A DNA stretch of 9,155 nucleotides from CAZUZD01 sp964624465 (GTDB lineage Bacteria > Planctomycetota > Planctomycetia > Isosphaerales > Isosphaeraceae): positions 1 to 9,155 of the forward strand of contig CAZUZD010000255.1 of assembly GCA_964624465.1 (NCBI GenBank), read 5' to 3'. The position numbers and the translations under genes were made by a program. The notes below the pieces were generated by a model. That model was not told the origin of the DNA. It ran no database searches and worked only from the letters and a program-made list of their open reading frames with translations. This document shows, piece by piece, positions 1 to 6,179 of the stretch (positions within the stretch are counted from its first letter, which is position 1; every line of letters starts with the position of its first letter).

Positions 1-311
1 GACGACGCGACCCGCACCCTGCACGCGGCGACGGCTGCCGCGGCCGAGCCCCCGGGCCGGTGCCCCGCTCGCCGGCGGGTCGCTCCCCCGTGGTCCCGGT
101 TCCGACCCAGGTGTCCCGGGATCGGCCGGCTCCGTCGCATCGCCTCCGGGGACTGCCGCTCCGGGTCCGCCACCTCGTCACGCCGAGGGGTGAACCCGCG
201 TGGCCCGCAGTCCGCATCGGGACGGCCATGTTCGGGACCGGACGGGCTCCGCCGGGACGCCACGGTGGCCGGATTCGCGGCGCCGCCGCGAGCCGGCTGG
301 AGTCGCGAGCG
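1..311. other. Left-edge region with no supported gene
   Basis: All three forward frames stay open for much of this stretch, as expected at this GC content, but the translations are Pro/Arg/Gly/Ser-rich and match no family I know. The first ~57 bases in frame 1 have mostly G/C third positions and could belong to a neighbouring gene, but no stop codon ends that frame here, so I do not call it. In-frame extension of the BON gene upstream to the GTG at 60 is also open, but it lacks family similarity. I see no convincing promoter for the BON gene. Confidence 0.5.
298..302 (+). promoter_or_regulatory. Ribosome binding site fixing the BON gene start
   Basis: A TGGAG stretch lies nine bases before the ATG at 312. 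It supports that ATG over the upstream GTG at 60 in the same frame. The protein begins to look like a BON-domain protein only from 312 onward. Confidence 0.5.
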
Positions 312-773
312 ATGTCGATCAAGAGCCTGCGGGAACAGCACCTGGCCGTCCTGGATCAGCTCCGCTGGGAGCCCGACCTCGACGAGTCCCGGATCGCCCT
401 GGCCGTCGGGGGCGGGGTCGTGACCCTGACCGGCACGGTCGCCAGCTACGGCGAGAAGCTCGCCGCCGAGACGGCCGTGCTGCGGGTGCCCGGCATGCAT
501 GCCGTCGCCAACGACATCGAGGTCCGCCCCCCGGGCGAGACCCGCAGCGACACCGACCTGGCCCGCTCGGCCCTGGTCGCGATCCGGTGGATGGCCCTGG
601 TGGACGACGATCGGGTGCGCCTGAGCGTCTCCCGGGGCTGGGTCACCCTGGAGGGTTGCGTGGACTCGGATGACCAGCGCCGCACCGCCGGCGAGGCCGT
701 GATGCGGCTCTTCGGCGTCATCGGCATCACGAACCTGATCACCGTGGCCCTGGTCCCCGTCGCGACCGGCTGA
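312..773 (+). CDS. Two-BON-domain protein, OsmY-like, cytoplasmic
   Basis: This 153-residue protein has two tandem BON domains, roughly residues 9-73 and 80-146. Each shows the BON pattern of a short helix, a Gly-containing strand pair (VVTLTGTV at 37-44, WVTLEGCV at 110-117) and a closing helix and strand ending in a V-x-N-x-I/L pattern (VANDIEV at 65-71, ITNLITV at 139-145). BON domains in the OsmY family are thought to bind membrane phospholipids or other surfaces and are often stress-induced. There is no signal peptide or membrane segment, so it is probably cytoplasmic. It resembles soluble multi-BON proteins that, as I recall, usually carry three domains in about 215 residues; this one stops after the second, which may be a natural short form. 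The next gene follows after 118 bp, past a hairpin, so it is probably transcribed alone. Fold assignment is firm; role is unknown. Confidence 0.85.
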   Translation: MSIKSLREQHLAVLDQLRWEPDLDESRIALAVGGGVVTLTGTVASYGEKLAAETAVLRVPGMHAVANDIEVRPPGETRSDTDLARSALVAIRWMALVDDDRVRLSVSRGWVTLEGCVDSDDQRRTAGEAVMRLFGVIGITNLITVALVPVATG

Positions 774-788
774 CGGGCCGTCGGCCCG
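774..788 (+). terminator. GC hairpin directly after the BON stop codon
   Basis: CGGGCC at 774-779 and GGCCCG at 783-788 form a perfect six-pair stem around a GTC loop, beginning at the base after the stop codon. No T run follows, so it is not a canonical intrinsic terminator. It could slow polymerase or protect the mRNA 3' end. In DNA this rich in G and C, a six-base palindrome can also arise by chance. Confidence 0.3.
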
Positions 789-891
789 GGACGCCTGGCC
801 ACCGGCGGCCGGTTCTGGTCAGATCCCCTGCGAGCACGGGCCCGCCCGGACGGCCGGCCGGGCTCGGGTTCGCCCTCAGTCAGGAGTTCGC

Positions 892-2577
892 ATGGACGGG
901 ACGTCGAAGCGGGTGGTCATCGTCGGCGGGGTGGCGGGCGGGGCGTCGTGCGCGGCCAGGGCGCGGCGGCTCGACGAGGCGGCGTCGATCGTCGTCTTCG
1001 AGCGCGGGCCGTACCCGTCGTTCGCCAACTGCGGGCTGCCGTACTTCATCGGCGGCGTGATCGCGGACCAGCAGAAGCTGCTCGTCGCCGGCCCCGAGCT
1101 GTTCCGCGAGCGGTTCCGCGTCGACGTCCGCACCGAGCACGAGGTGACCCGCATCGACCGCGAGCGCCAGGTGGTCGTCGTGCGCGACCTGGCCCGCGAC
1201 GTCGAGTTCGAGGAGCCGTACGACGCGTTGGTCCTGGCCACCGGCGCCGCGCCGATCCGGCCGCCCTTGCCCGGCATCGACGGCCCGGGGCTGTTCGCGG
1301 TGCGGACGATCCCCGACAGCGTCCAGATCCGGCGCTGGCTCGACGAGCGGCAGGCGCGGTCGGCGGTGGTCGTCGGCGGCGGGTTCATCGGCCTGGAGAT
1401 GGCCGAGAATCTCGCCCATCGCGGCCTGAAGGTCGCCATCATCGAGGCCGCCGACCAGGTGATGGCCCCGCTCGACCCCGAGATGGCCGAGCCCGTGCAC
1501 GCGCACCTCCGCTCGCGCGGGGTCGACCTGCACCTCAGGACGCCCGTCGCCGCCTTCGAGACCCTGCCCGGCGACCGGGTCGCGGTCCTGACCGGGACCG
1601 GCCTGCGGCTGGAGGCGGATCTCGTGATCCTGGCCATCGGCGTGCGCCCGGAGGTCGGCCTGGCGCGCGCGGCCGGGCTGGCGATCGGCGGCCGGGGCGG
1701 GGTGACCGTCGACGCGCAGATGCGCACCAGCGACCCGCACATCTGGGCCGTGGGCGACATGGCCGAGGTCCACGACGTGGTGACCGGGGCGCCAACCCTG
1801 CTCGCCCTGGCCGGCCCGGCCAACCGCCAGGGCCGCATCGCCGCCGACGCCATCTTCGGCCGCGACACCTCGTTCCGGGGCGTGCAGGGGACCGCCGTCT
1901 GCGGCGTCTTCGACCTGACCGTCGCCTCCACCGGGGCCGCCGCCAAGACCCTCCGGCGCATCGGCCGGCCGTTCGCCGAGGTGTACCTGCACCCGAACCA
2001 GCACGCCGGCTACTATCCCGGCGCGCAAACGATCCACCTGAAGCTCCTGTTCGACCCCGGCGACGGCCGGATCCTGGGCGCCCAGGCGGTCGGCACCGAG
2101 GGGGTCGAGAAGCGGATCGACGTGATCGCCACCGCCTTGCAGTTCGGCGGCACGGTGCACGACCTGGAGGCCGCCGAGCTCTGCTACGCGCCGCAGTACG
2201 GCTCGGCCAAGGACCCGGTGAACCTCGCCGGCATGATCGCCAGCAACGCCCTCCGCGGCGACGCCCCGCTGGCCGACTGGTCGAGCCTGGCCGATGAGGC
2301 CGGCCTGGTGCTCGACGTTCGCGAGCCCGCCGAGTTCGCCGCCGGCCACCTGCCGGGCGCCGTCAACATCCCCCTGGGGCAGCTCCGCGACCGCCTGGCG
2401 GAGATTCCCCGCGACCGGCCCGTGCGTGCCTACTGCAAGGTCGGCCAGCGCGGCTACTACGCCGTCCGCGCCCTGCGGCTGCACGGCCTCGACGCCCGGC
2501 AGCTCTCCGGCGGCTACCTGACCTATCGCATGCGCGCCGGCGCTGCCGGCCTGGCGCCGGAGGGACCCACCGTGTGA
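892..2577 (+). CDS. CoA-disulfide/persulfide reductase with C-terminal rhodanese domain
   Basis: This 561-residue flavoenzyme belongs to the pyridine nucleotide-disulfide oxidoreductase family. FAD binds at the N-terminal Rossmann motif (VVIVGGVAGG, 8-17) and at IWAVGDM (284-290). NAD(P)H binds at VVVGGGFIGLE (159-169). The single redox cysteine is Cys47 in SFANCGLPY, the arrangement of CoA-disulfide reductases rather than the CxxxxC of glutathione reductase. The dimerisation domain spans about 325-450 and contains CYAPQYGSAKDPVN (431-444). A rhodanese domain follows at about 456-550, with LDVREPAEF (474-482) and active-site Cys515 in YCKVGQRGY. Known fusions of this layout reduce CoA disulfide, CoA persulfide or polysulfide with NAD(P)H and move sulfane sulfur. 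The enzyme is expected in the cytoplasm, in thiol homeostasis or sulfane-sulfur detoxification. AGGAG at 882-886 supports this start. The choice between disulfide and persulfide as the real substrate cannot be made from sequence. Confidence 0.93.
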   Translation: MDGTSKRVVIVGGVAGGASCAARARRLDEAASIVVFERGPYPSFANCGLPYFIGGVIADQQKLLVAGPELFRERFRVDVRTEHEVTRIDRERQVVVVRDLARDVEFEEPYDALVLATGAAPIRPPLPGIDGPGLFAVRTIPDSVQIRRWLDERQARSAVVVGGGFIGLEMAENLAHRGLKVAIIEAADQVMAPLDPEMAEPVHAHLRSRGVDLHLRTPVAAFETLPGDRVAVLTGTGLRLEADLVILAIGVRPEVGLARAAGLAIGGRGGVTVDAQMRTSDPHIWAVGDMAEVHDVVTGAPTLLALAGPANRQGRIAADAIFGRDTSFRGVQGTAVCGVFDLTVASTGAAAKTLRRIGRPFAEVYLHPNQHAGYYPGAQTIHLKLLFDPGDGRILGAQAVGTEGVEKRIDVIATALQFGGTVHDLEAAELCYAPQYGSAKDPVNLAGMIASNALRGDAPLADWSSLADEAGLVLDVREPAEFAAGHLPGAVNIPLGQLRDRLAEIPRDRPVRAYCKVGQRGYYAVRALRLHGLDARQLSGGYLTYRMRAGAAGLAPEGPTV

Positions 2578-2601
2578 GGCGAGCCGGCGGACGGGCTCGC
2601 C
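2578..2601 (+). terminator. Perfect 8-bp hairpin directly after the reductase stop codon
   Basis: GGCGAGCC at 2578-2585 pairs perfectly with GGCTCGCC at 2594-2601 across an eight-base loop. The hairpin starts at the first base after the stop. There is no T run, so it may be a rho-dependent or processing structure rather than a classic terminator. It separates the reductase from the photolyase-like gene, whose ATG is 70 bases downstream. Confidence 0.45.
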
Positions 2602-2671
2602 GGTGCCGGGGGCCGCGCCTACAAGACGGGTCGCCCCGACCGTCCGCCCCTCGCACGGACCCGATCGCCCC

Positions 2672-3937
2672 ATGGCCCCGCTCGCGAACCCGCCCTCCGA
2701 CCCCACCCTGGCCACGCCTGACTGGACCCCGACCCGCACCGCGGCGCTGGCGCGGCTGGGGCGGTTCCTGCCCCGCGCCGGGCGGGCGTATGCCGACGAT
2801 CGCAACTTCGACCTCGGGCCCGAGGACCGCTCGAACGTCTCGGCCCTGTCGCCCCATGTACGGTTCCGGCTGGTCACCGAGGCGGAGCTGATCGCCGCCG
2901 CCATCGAGCGGCACGGCCCGCGCGCGGCCGAGAAGTTCGTGCAGGAGGTCGCCTGGCGCACCTACTGGAAGGGCTGGCTGGAGCAGCGCCCGGGGGTCTG
3001 GACGGCGTATCGGGCCGAGCGCGACGGCCTGATCGCGCGGCTGGATCGGGACCCCGACCTGAGGCGGCGGTACGAGGCGGTGCTCGCCGGTGAGTCGGGC
3101 ATCGCCTGCGTCGATGCCTGGACGGCCGAGCTGATCGCGACCGGCTATCTGCACAACCACGCGCGCATGTGGTACGCCTCGCTCTGGAGCTTCACCCTCG
3201 GGCTCCCCTGGACGCTCGGGGCGGACTTCTTCCTGCGACATCTGCTCGACTCCGACCCGGCCTCGAACACGCTCTCGTGGCGCTGGGTGGCGGGGTTGCA
3301 GACCGTGGGCAAGACCTACGCGGCGAGCGCCGAGAACATCCGGCGCTACACCGCCGGCCGGTTCCACCCGACGGAGCCATTCGCCCCGTTCGCCGGGCCG
3401 ATCGCCGGCCCCGCGCTCCCGCCGGCCCGCCCGCTGCCGCGCCCGGGGCTGGTCCCGAAGGCGAGCGACGGCCCGATCGGACTGATCCTGACCGAGGACG
3501 ACCTGAACCCCGAGAGCGGCCCGGTCCCCGAGGGCACCCCGATCGCCGCGATCGCCGGTTCTCACGCCGCCCGCGACCGCTCGCCGGGTCCCTTGGGCCG
3601 CCCGGCCCTGGCGTTCGCCGAAGGCGCCCTGGCCGACGGCCTGACGCGGGCCTCGACCCACTTCACGGCCCCGGCCACGACCCTGGATCCGGCCCAGCCC
3701 GACGCCTGGCGGGACTGGATCGAGGCGCACGGCCTGCGATGCCTGGTCGTGGCCGAGCCTCCCATCGGCCCGGCGCGCTCGCGCCTCGACGCGCTCGAGC
3801 TGGCGTTCACCGCCGCCGGCACGCCGCTGGTCCGGCTGCGACGCCCCTGGGACGACACCCTCTGGCCCCACGCCACCCGGGGCTTCTTCCCGTTCAAGGA
3901 ACGCCTCCCCGAACTGCTCGTCCGCCTGCTCCCCTGA
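2672..3937 (+). CDS. Photolyase-like FAD-binding protein with swapped domain order
   Basis: This 421-residue protein opens with the helical FAD-binding domain of the photolyase/cryptochrome family (about 20-235). Visible blocks are ALSPHVRFRLVTE (58-70), QEVAWRTYWKGW (91-102), VDAWTAELIATGYLHNHARM (147-166) and LDSDPASNTLSWRWVAG (192-208). The N-terminal antenna-binding alpha/beta domain of normal photolyases is missing. After a Pro-rich linker (about 236-266) a second domain starts with PIGLILTEDDL (268-278), contains CLVVAEPP (357-364) and ends in FFPFKERLPELL (405-416). It looks alpha/beta, so the order may be a permutation of the usual one. Residues matching E. coli photolyase contacts for FAD and pyrimidine dimers are kept, so light-driven DNA repair is plausible; a cryptochrome-like role is the alternative. 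The ATG at 2672 has no clear Shine-Dalgarno. A GTG at 2603 is in frame but overlaps no conserved sequence. Confidence 0.85.
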   Translation: MAPLANPPSDPTLATPDWTPTRTAALARLGRFLPRAGRAYADDRNFDLGPEDRSNVSALSPHVRFRLVTEAELIAAAIERHGPRAAEKFVQEVAWRTYWKGWLEQRPGVWTAYRAERDGLIARLDRDPDLRRRYEAVLAGESGIACVDAWTAELIATGYLHNHARMWYASLWSFTLGLPWTLGADFFLRHLLDSDPASNTLSWRWVAGLQTVGKTYAASAENIRRYTAGRFHPTEPFAPFAGPIAGPALPPARPLPRPGLVPKASDGPIGLILTEDDLNPESGPVPEGTPIAAIAGSHAARDRSPGPLGRPALAFAEGALADGLTRASTHFTAPATTLDPAQPDAWRDWIEAHGLRCLVVAEPPIGPARSRLDALELAFTAAGTPLVRLRRPWDDTLWPHATRGFFPFKERLPELLVRLLP

Positions 3938-3972
3938 TCGCCGCTCCACGCCGCCGGAACCCGGCCTCGGAC

Positions 3973-3994
3973 GGAGCCCTCGGGCGAGGGTTTC
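3973..3994 (+). terminator. Probable intrinsic terminator after the photolyase-like gene
   Basis: CCCTC at 3977-3981 pairs with GAGGG at 3986-3990 around a GGGC loop and is followed by TTT. The stem can be extended to nine pairs (3973-3981 with 3986-3994) if two G-U pairs are allowed. It sits 35 bases past the stop codon and just before the first REP-like palindrome. The T run is short, so termination efficiency is uncertain. Confidence 0.4.
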
Positions 3995-4003
3995 CCGCTT
4001 TCC

Positions 4004-4034
4004 GTAGGGCGGATCAGCGCCAGCGTCATCCGCC
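4004..4034 (+). repeat. REP-like palindrome copy 1 (GGCGGAT arms)
   Basis: Arms GGCGGAT at 4008-4014 and ATCCGCC at 4028-4034, preceded by GTAG. The inner sequence contains CAGCGCCAGCG. It is identical over all 31 bases to the reverse complement of copy 4. Confidence 0.85.
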
Positions 4035-4064
4035 GCGACGGGTCGGAGGCCTGGATTCTGGCGT

Positions 4065-4102
4065 GGTGGATTGCGCCGCATCCTGCGGCTGATCCACCCT
4101 AC
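4065..4102 (-). repeat. REP-like palindrome copy 2 (GGTGGAT arms, long inner stem)
   Basis: Arms GGTGGAT at 4065-4071 and ATCCACC at 4092-4098, followed by CTAC, the reverse complement of GTAG, so this copy points left. The interior differs from the others. Read on the minus strand it has a second perfect stem, GCCGCA and TGCGGC, around GGA. This makes it the longest and most stable hairpin of the set. Confidence 0.8.
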
Positions 4103-4120
4103 AAGAGAACCCGCTGACCC

Positions 4121-4149
4121 AGGGTGGATCAGCGCCAGCGCAATCCACC
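4121..4149 (+). repeat. REP-like palindrome copy 3 (GGTGGAT arms)
   Basis: Arms GGTGGAT at 4123-4129 and ATCCACC at 4143-4149, with the same CAGCGCCAGCG interior as copy 1. It begins with AGGG but lacks the full GTAG. The 15 bases from 4152 repeat those that follow copy 1. Confidence 0.8.
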
Positions 4150-4217
4150 GGGACGGGTCGGAGGCCAGCCGCCCGATCAGCCTGATGAGCCAATCGAACG
4201 GCCTCCCCTCCGAACGC

Positions 4218-4248
4218 GGCGGATGACGCTGGCGCTGATCCGCCCTAC
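4218..4248 (-). repeat. REP-like palindrome copy 4 (inverse of copy 1)
   Basis: Arms GGCGGAT at 4218-4224 and ATCCGCC at 4238-4244, ending in CTAC. It is the exact reverse complement of copy 1. It lies 36 bases past the end of the HEAT gene on the minus strand and could act as a 3'-end hairpin for that transcript. Confidence 0.85.
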
Positions 4249-4284
4249 GGGAAGTCACGATCCAGGTTGGGGTCGGGTCGGAGG

Positions 4285-6021
4285 TCAGCGGGGGTCGGGG
4301 GCGTCGGTCTCGGTGATGAGCCGGAGGGCGCGGCCGACGGCGCCACGGACCTCGGGGACGGGGTCGTCGGCCACGGCGCGGAGGGCGGGCAGGGCGTCGG
4401 AGGCAGCGGGGCCGGCCTGGCCGAGGGCGGCGGCGGCGGCGGTGCGAGCCTCGGGATCGGGGGACTTCAGGGCGGACATCACGACGGCGCGTGCCTCGGG
4501 ATCGAAGCGGGCCAGGACGTAAAAGGCGGTGAAGTGCTGCGGGTGGGCCGGGTCGGTCGCGGCGGCCAGCAGCCGGGGTCGGGCGGGGGCGGCGGCGGGC
4601 AGGCCGACGGTGCCCAGGGCGTGCACGGCGGCCTGGGCCGGCTCGGGGGCCGGGTCGTCGAGCAGCTCGATCAGGCGGGGCACGGCGGCGGCGACCTGCC
4701 AGTCCCCGAGCGCGGTGGCGGCCGATTCCCGCACGCCCGATTCGGGATCGCGGGTGGCGGCGATCAGCGCGGCGACGGCGTCGGCGGGTACCGGCTCGGG
4801 CCGGGGTTTCACGGCCCCCAGCGCCCCGGCGGCCAGGCTCCTGGCGGTCGCGTCCGGGGCCTTCAGTCCGGCGACCAGCGCCGGCACGGCCTTCGGGCCG
4901 ATGGCCGCGAGGGTGTTCATGGCGTTCATCGCGTTGCTGCTCTCGGGGTGCCCCTCGGCGTCGCCCAGCAGCTCGACCAGCCGCGGGATCCCGGGCTCGG
5001 CGGCCGGCCCGTACTCGCGGAGCGTCGCGGCGGCCCAGCCGCGCACCTCGGGCTCCTCGTCGTCGAGGCGGCGGACCAGGGCGGGGACGGCCAGCTCGGG
5101 TCGGTCGCGGTGGCGGCCCAGCTCGGAGAGGGCGTCGATCAGCGTGATCCAGCCGTCGTCGTCCCGCAGGTCGGGGTCCTCGGCCACCTGGATCAGGAAC
5201 GGGATCGCCGCGTGCGCCCCCTCGGGCCCGGTCTCGGCCAGCGCCCTGGCGGCGCGGAAGCGGGCGGCACCCCGGGACTGGCCGGCCAGCTCGGTGAGCG
5301 CCGGGGCGGCCCCAGGACCGATGCGGCCCAGGGCGGTCATGGCATCGAAGGCGAACTGGGTCTCGTTGCGAGGGTCGGGGGCCTCGGCCATGAGCCGCAC
5401 CAGCGTGGGGATCGCCGGCCCGGCCGCCGGCCCCAGAGCGCCCAGGCAGCGCGCGACCAGGCCACGCAGCCGGGTGACGTCGGGCTCCTGCTCCAGGATC
5501 CGCACCAGCACGGGCACGGCCGAAGCCTCGGGCGGCTGGCGGTCCTCGATCGCCTGCACCACCCCCAACCGCAGCGCCTCGCTGGCCGTCGGGTCGCCCA
5601 GCCGCTCCAGGAGCCCGGGCACGACCTCGGGCCCCAGCTTCGCCAGCGCCTGCCGGGCCCCGAAGGTGATCAGCCGATCGGCCGCCTCGTCGCCCGGTCG
5701 GTCGAGTGCCGCCAGCAGCGCCGGCACCGAGGGGGGCCCGATCCGCACCAGGGCCGCCACCGCCGCCGCCTGGACGAGCAGGTCGCGGTCGTCCTGGCCG
5801 TCGAGCAGGTCCACCAGCACCGGGATCGCCTGCGACGCGCCCGGCCCCGGCGTGCCGAGTCGCTCGGCGGCTGTCACCCGCTCGGCCACCGGCAACTTCC
5901 GCAGCGCCGCCGCCGGCCGGTCGTCGACGCTCGCCAGCGGCTCGCGCCGCTGGCATCCCATCAGGCCGGCCAGCACCATCAGGCCGAGCCAGAGCGGTTG
6001 CGATCGGCGGTCCGTCGGCAT
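4285..6021 (-). CDS. HEAT-repeat lipoprotein
   Basis: This 578-residue protein starts with a lipoprotein signal: basic MPTDRR, a hydrophobic stretch (about 10-21) and the lipobox LMGC with the lipidated cysteine at 23. Almost all of the mature part, from about 65 to 570, is made of alpha-helical HEAT-type repeats, roughly a dozen helix pairs. Typical units are IPVLVDLLDG (66-75), VPALVRRLDDEEPEVRGWAA (312-331) and ALKSPDPEARTAAAAALGQA (517-536), showing the D/E-P-x-V/A-R and A-x-x-A-L-G pattern. HEAT solenoids are protein-binding scaffolds, so an envelope-anchored binding or assembly role is likely; no catalytic domain is visible. The frame is open up to 6150, but the ATG at 6021 gives a compact signal peptide. 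Its Shine-Dalgarno is poor, only a run of G nine bases upstream. The gene upstream ends 158 bp away. Specific partner unknown. Confidence 0.88.
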   Translation of the reverse strand: MPTDRRSQPLWLGLMVLAGLMGCQRREPLASVDDRPAAALRKLPVAERVTAAERLGTPGPGASQAIPVLVDLLDGQDDRDLLVQAAAVAALVRIGPPSVPALLAALDRPGDEAADRLITFGARQALAKLGPEVVPGLLERLGDPTASEALRLGVVQAIEDRQPPEASAVPVLVRILEQEPDVTRLRGLVARCLGALGPAAGPAIPTLVRLMAEAPDPRNETQFAFDAMTALGRIGPGAAPALTELAGQSRGAARFRAARALAETGPEGAHAAIPFLIQVAEDPDLRDDDGWITLIDALSELGRHRDRPELAVPALVRRLDDEEPEVRGWAAATLREYGPAAEPGIPRLVELLGDAEGHPESSNAMNAMNTLAAIGPKAVPALVAGLKAPDATARSLAAGALGAVKPRPEPVPADAVAALIAATRDPESGVRESAATALGDWQVAAAVPRLIELLDDPAPEPAQAAVHALGTVGLPAAAPARPRLLAAATDPAHPQHFTAFYVLARFDPEARAVVMSALKSPDPEARTAAAAALGQAGPAASDALPALRAVADDPVPEVRGAVGRALRLITETDAPDPR

Positions 6022-6179
6022 GGCACGAAGCCCCCCGGGCGGGGCGGAGCCGTCCCGCGCCGGCGGAGGACCCGTCGGATCGCGAAGGGGACGGGAGGTC
6101 CGCCGCATCGGGGATCGAGGGTAGCGGGACCCGGTCCGGAATCCCAGCACCGATCGGCGGGTCCGGACGCGAGCGGGCG

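Larger units (their letters stand above)
4004..4248. repeat. Cluster of four REP-like palindromes between convergent genes
   Basis: Four related palindromes lie in alternating orientation (+,-,+,-) in the gap between the photolyase-like gene and the HEAT gene, which converge here. Each starts with (G)TAGGG or AGGG and has seven-base arms. Copies 1 and 4 use GGCGGAT/ATCCGCC; copies 2 and 3 use GGTGGAT/ATCCACC. The arm change is compensated on both sides. Copies 1 and 4 are exact inverse complements over 31 bases. Copies 1 and 3 are each followed by the same 15 bases (4037-4051 and 4152-4166), so the repeat unit is larger than the hairpin. The pattern resembles bacterial REP/BIME elements and may also end transcripts arriving from either side. 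No transposase is present in the window. Confidence 0.85.

Noticed and set aside
60..311. N-terminal extension of the BON protein from the GTG at 60
   Set aside because: The extra 84 residues are Pro/Arg-rich and unrelated to BON proteins, and a ribosome site directly precedes the ATG at 312.
880..2961. A 693-codon open frame antisense to the reductase
   Set aside because: The + strand shows every motif of a reductase-rhodanese fusion. The antisense product is low-complexity and featureless.
4004..4248. CRISPR array
   Set aside because: The copies alternate in orientation, differ in arm sequence and have unequal spacing (30, 18 and 68 bases), and no cas gene is present.
2363..5956. A 1197-codon open frame on the - strand
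   Set aside because: It crosses the reductase, the photolyase-like gene, the palindrome cluster and the HEAT gene in a different frame. The sequence is Arg/Pro/Gly-rich and has no domain.
6129..6175. Two TCCGGA palindromes that could pair as a terminator after the duplicated secreted protein
   Set aside because: The possible stem is seven pairs across a loop of more than 20 bases, with no T run. Pairing is mainly a by-product of each hexamer being self-complementary.
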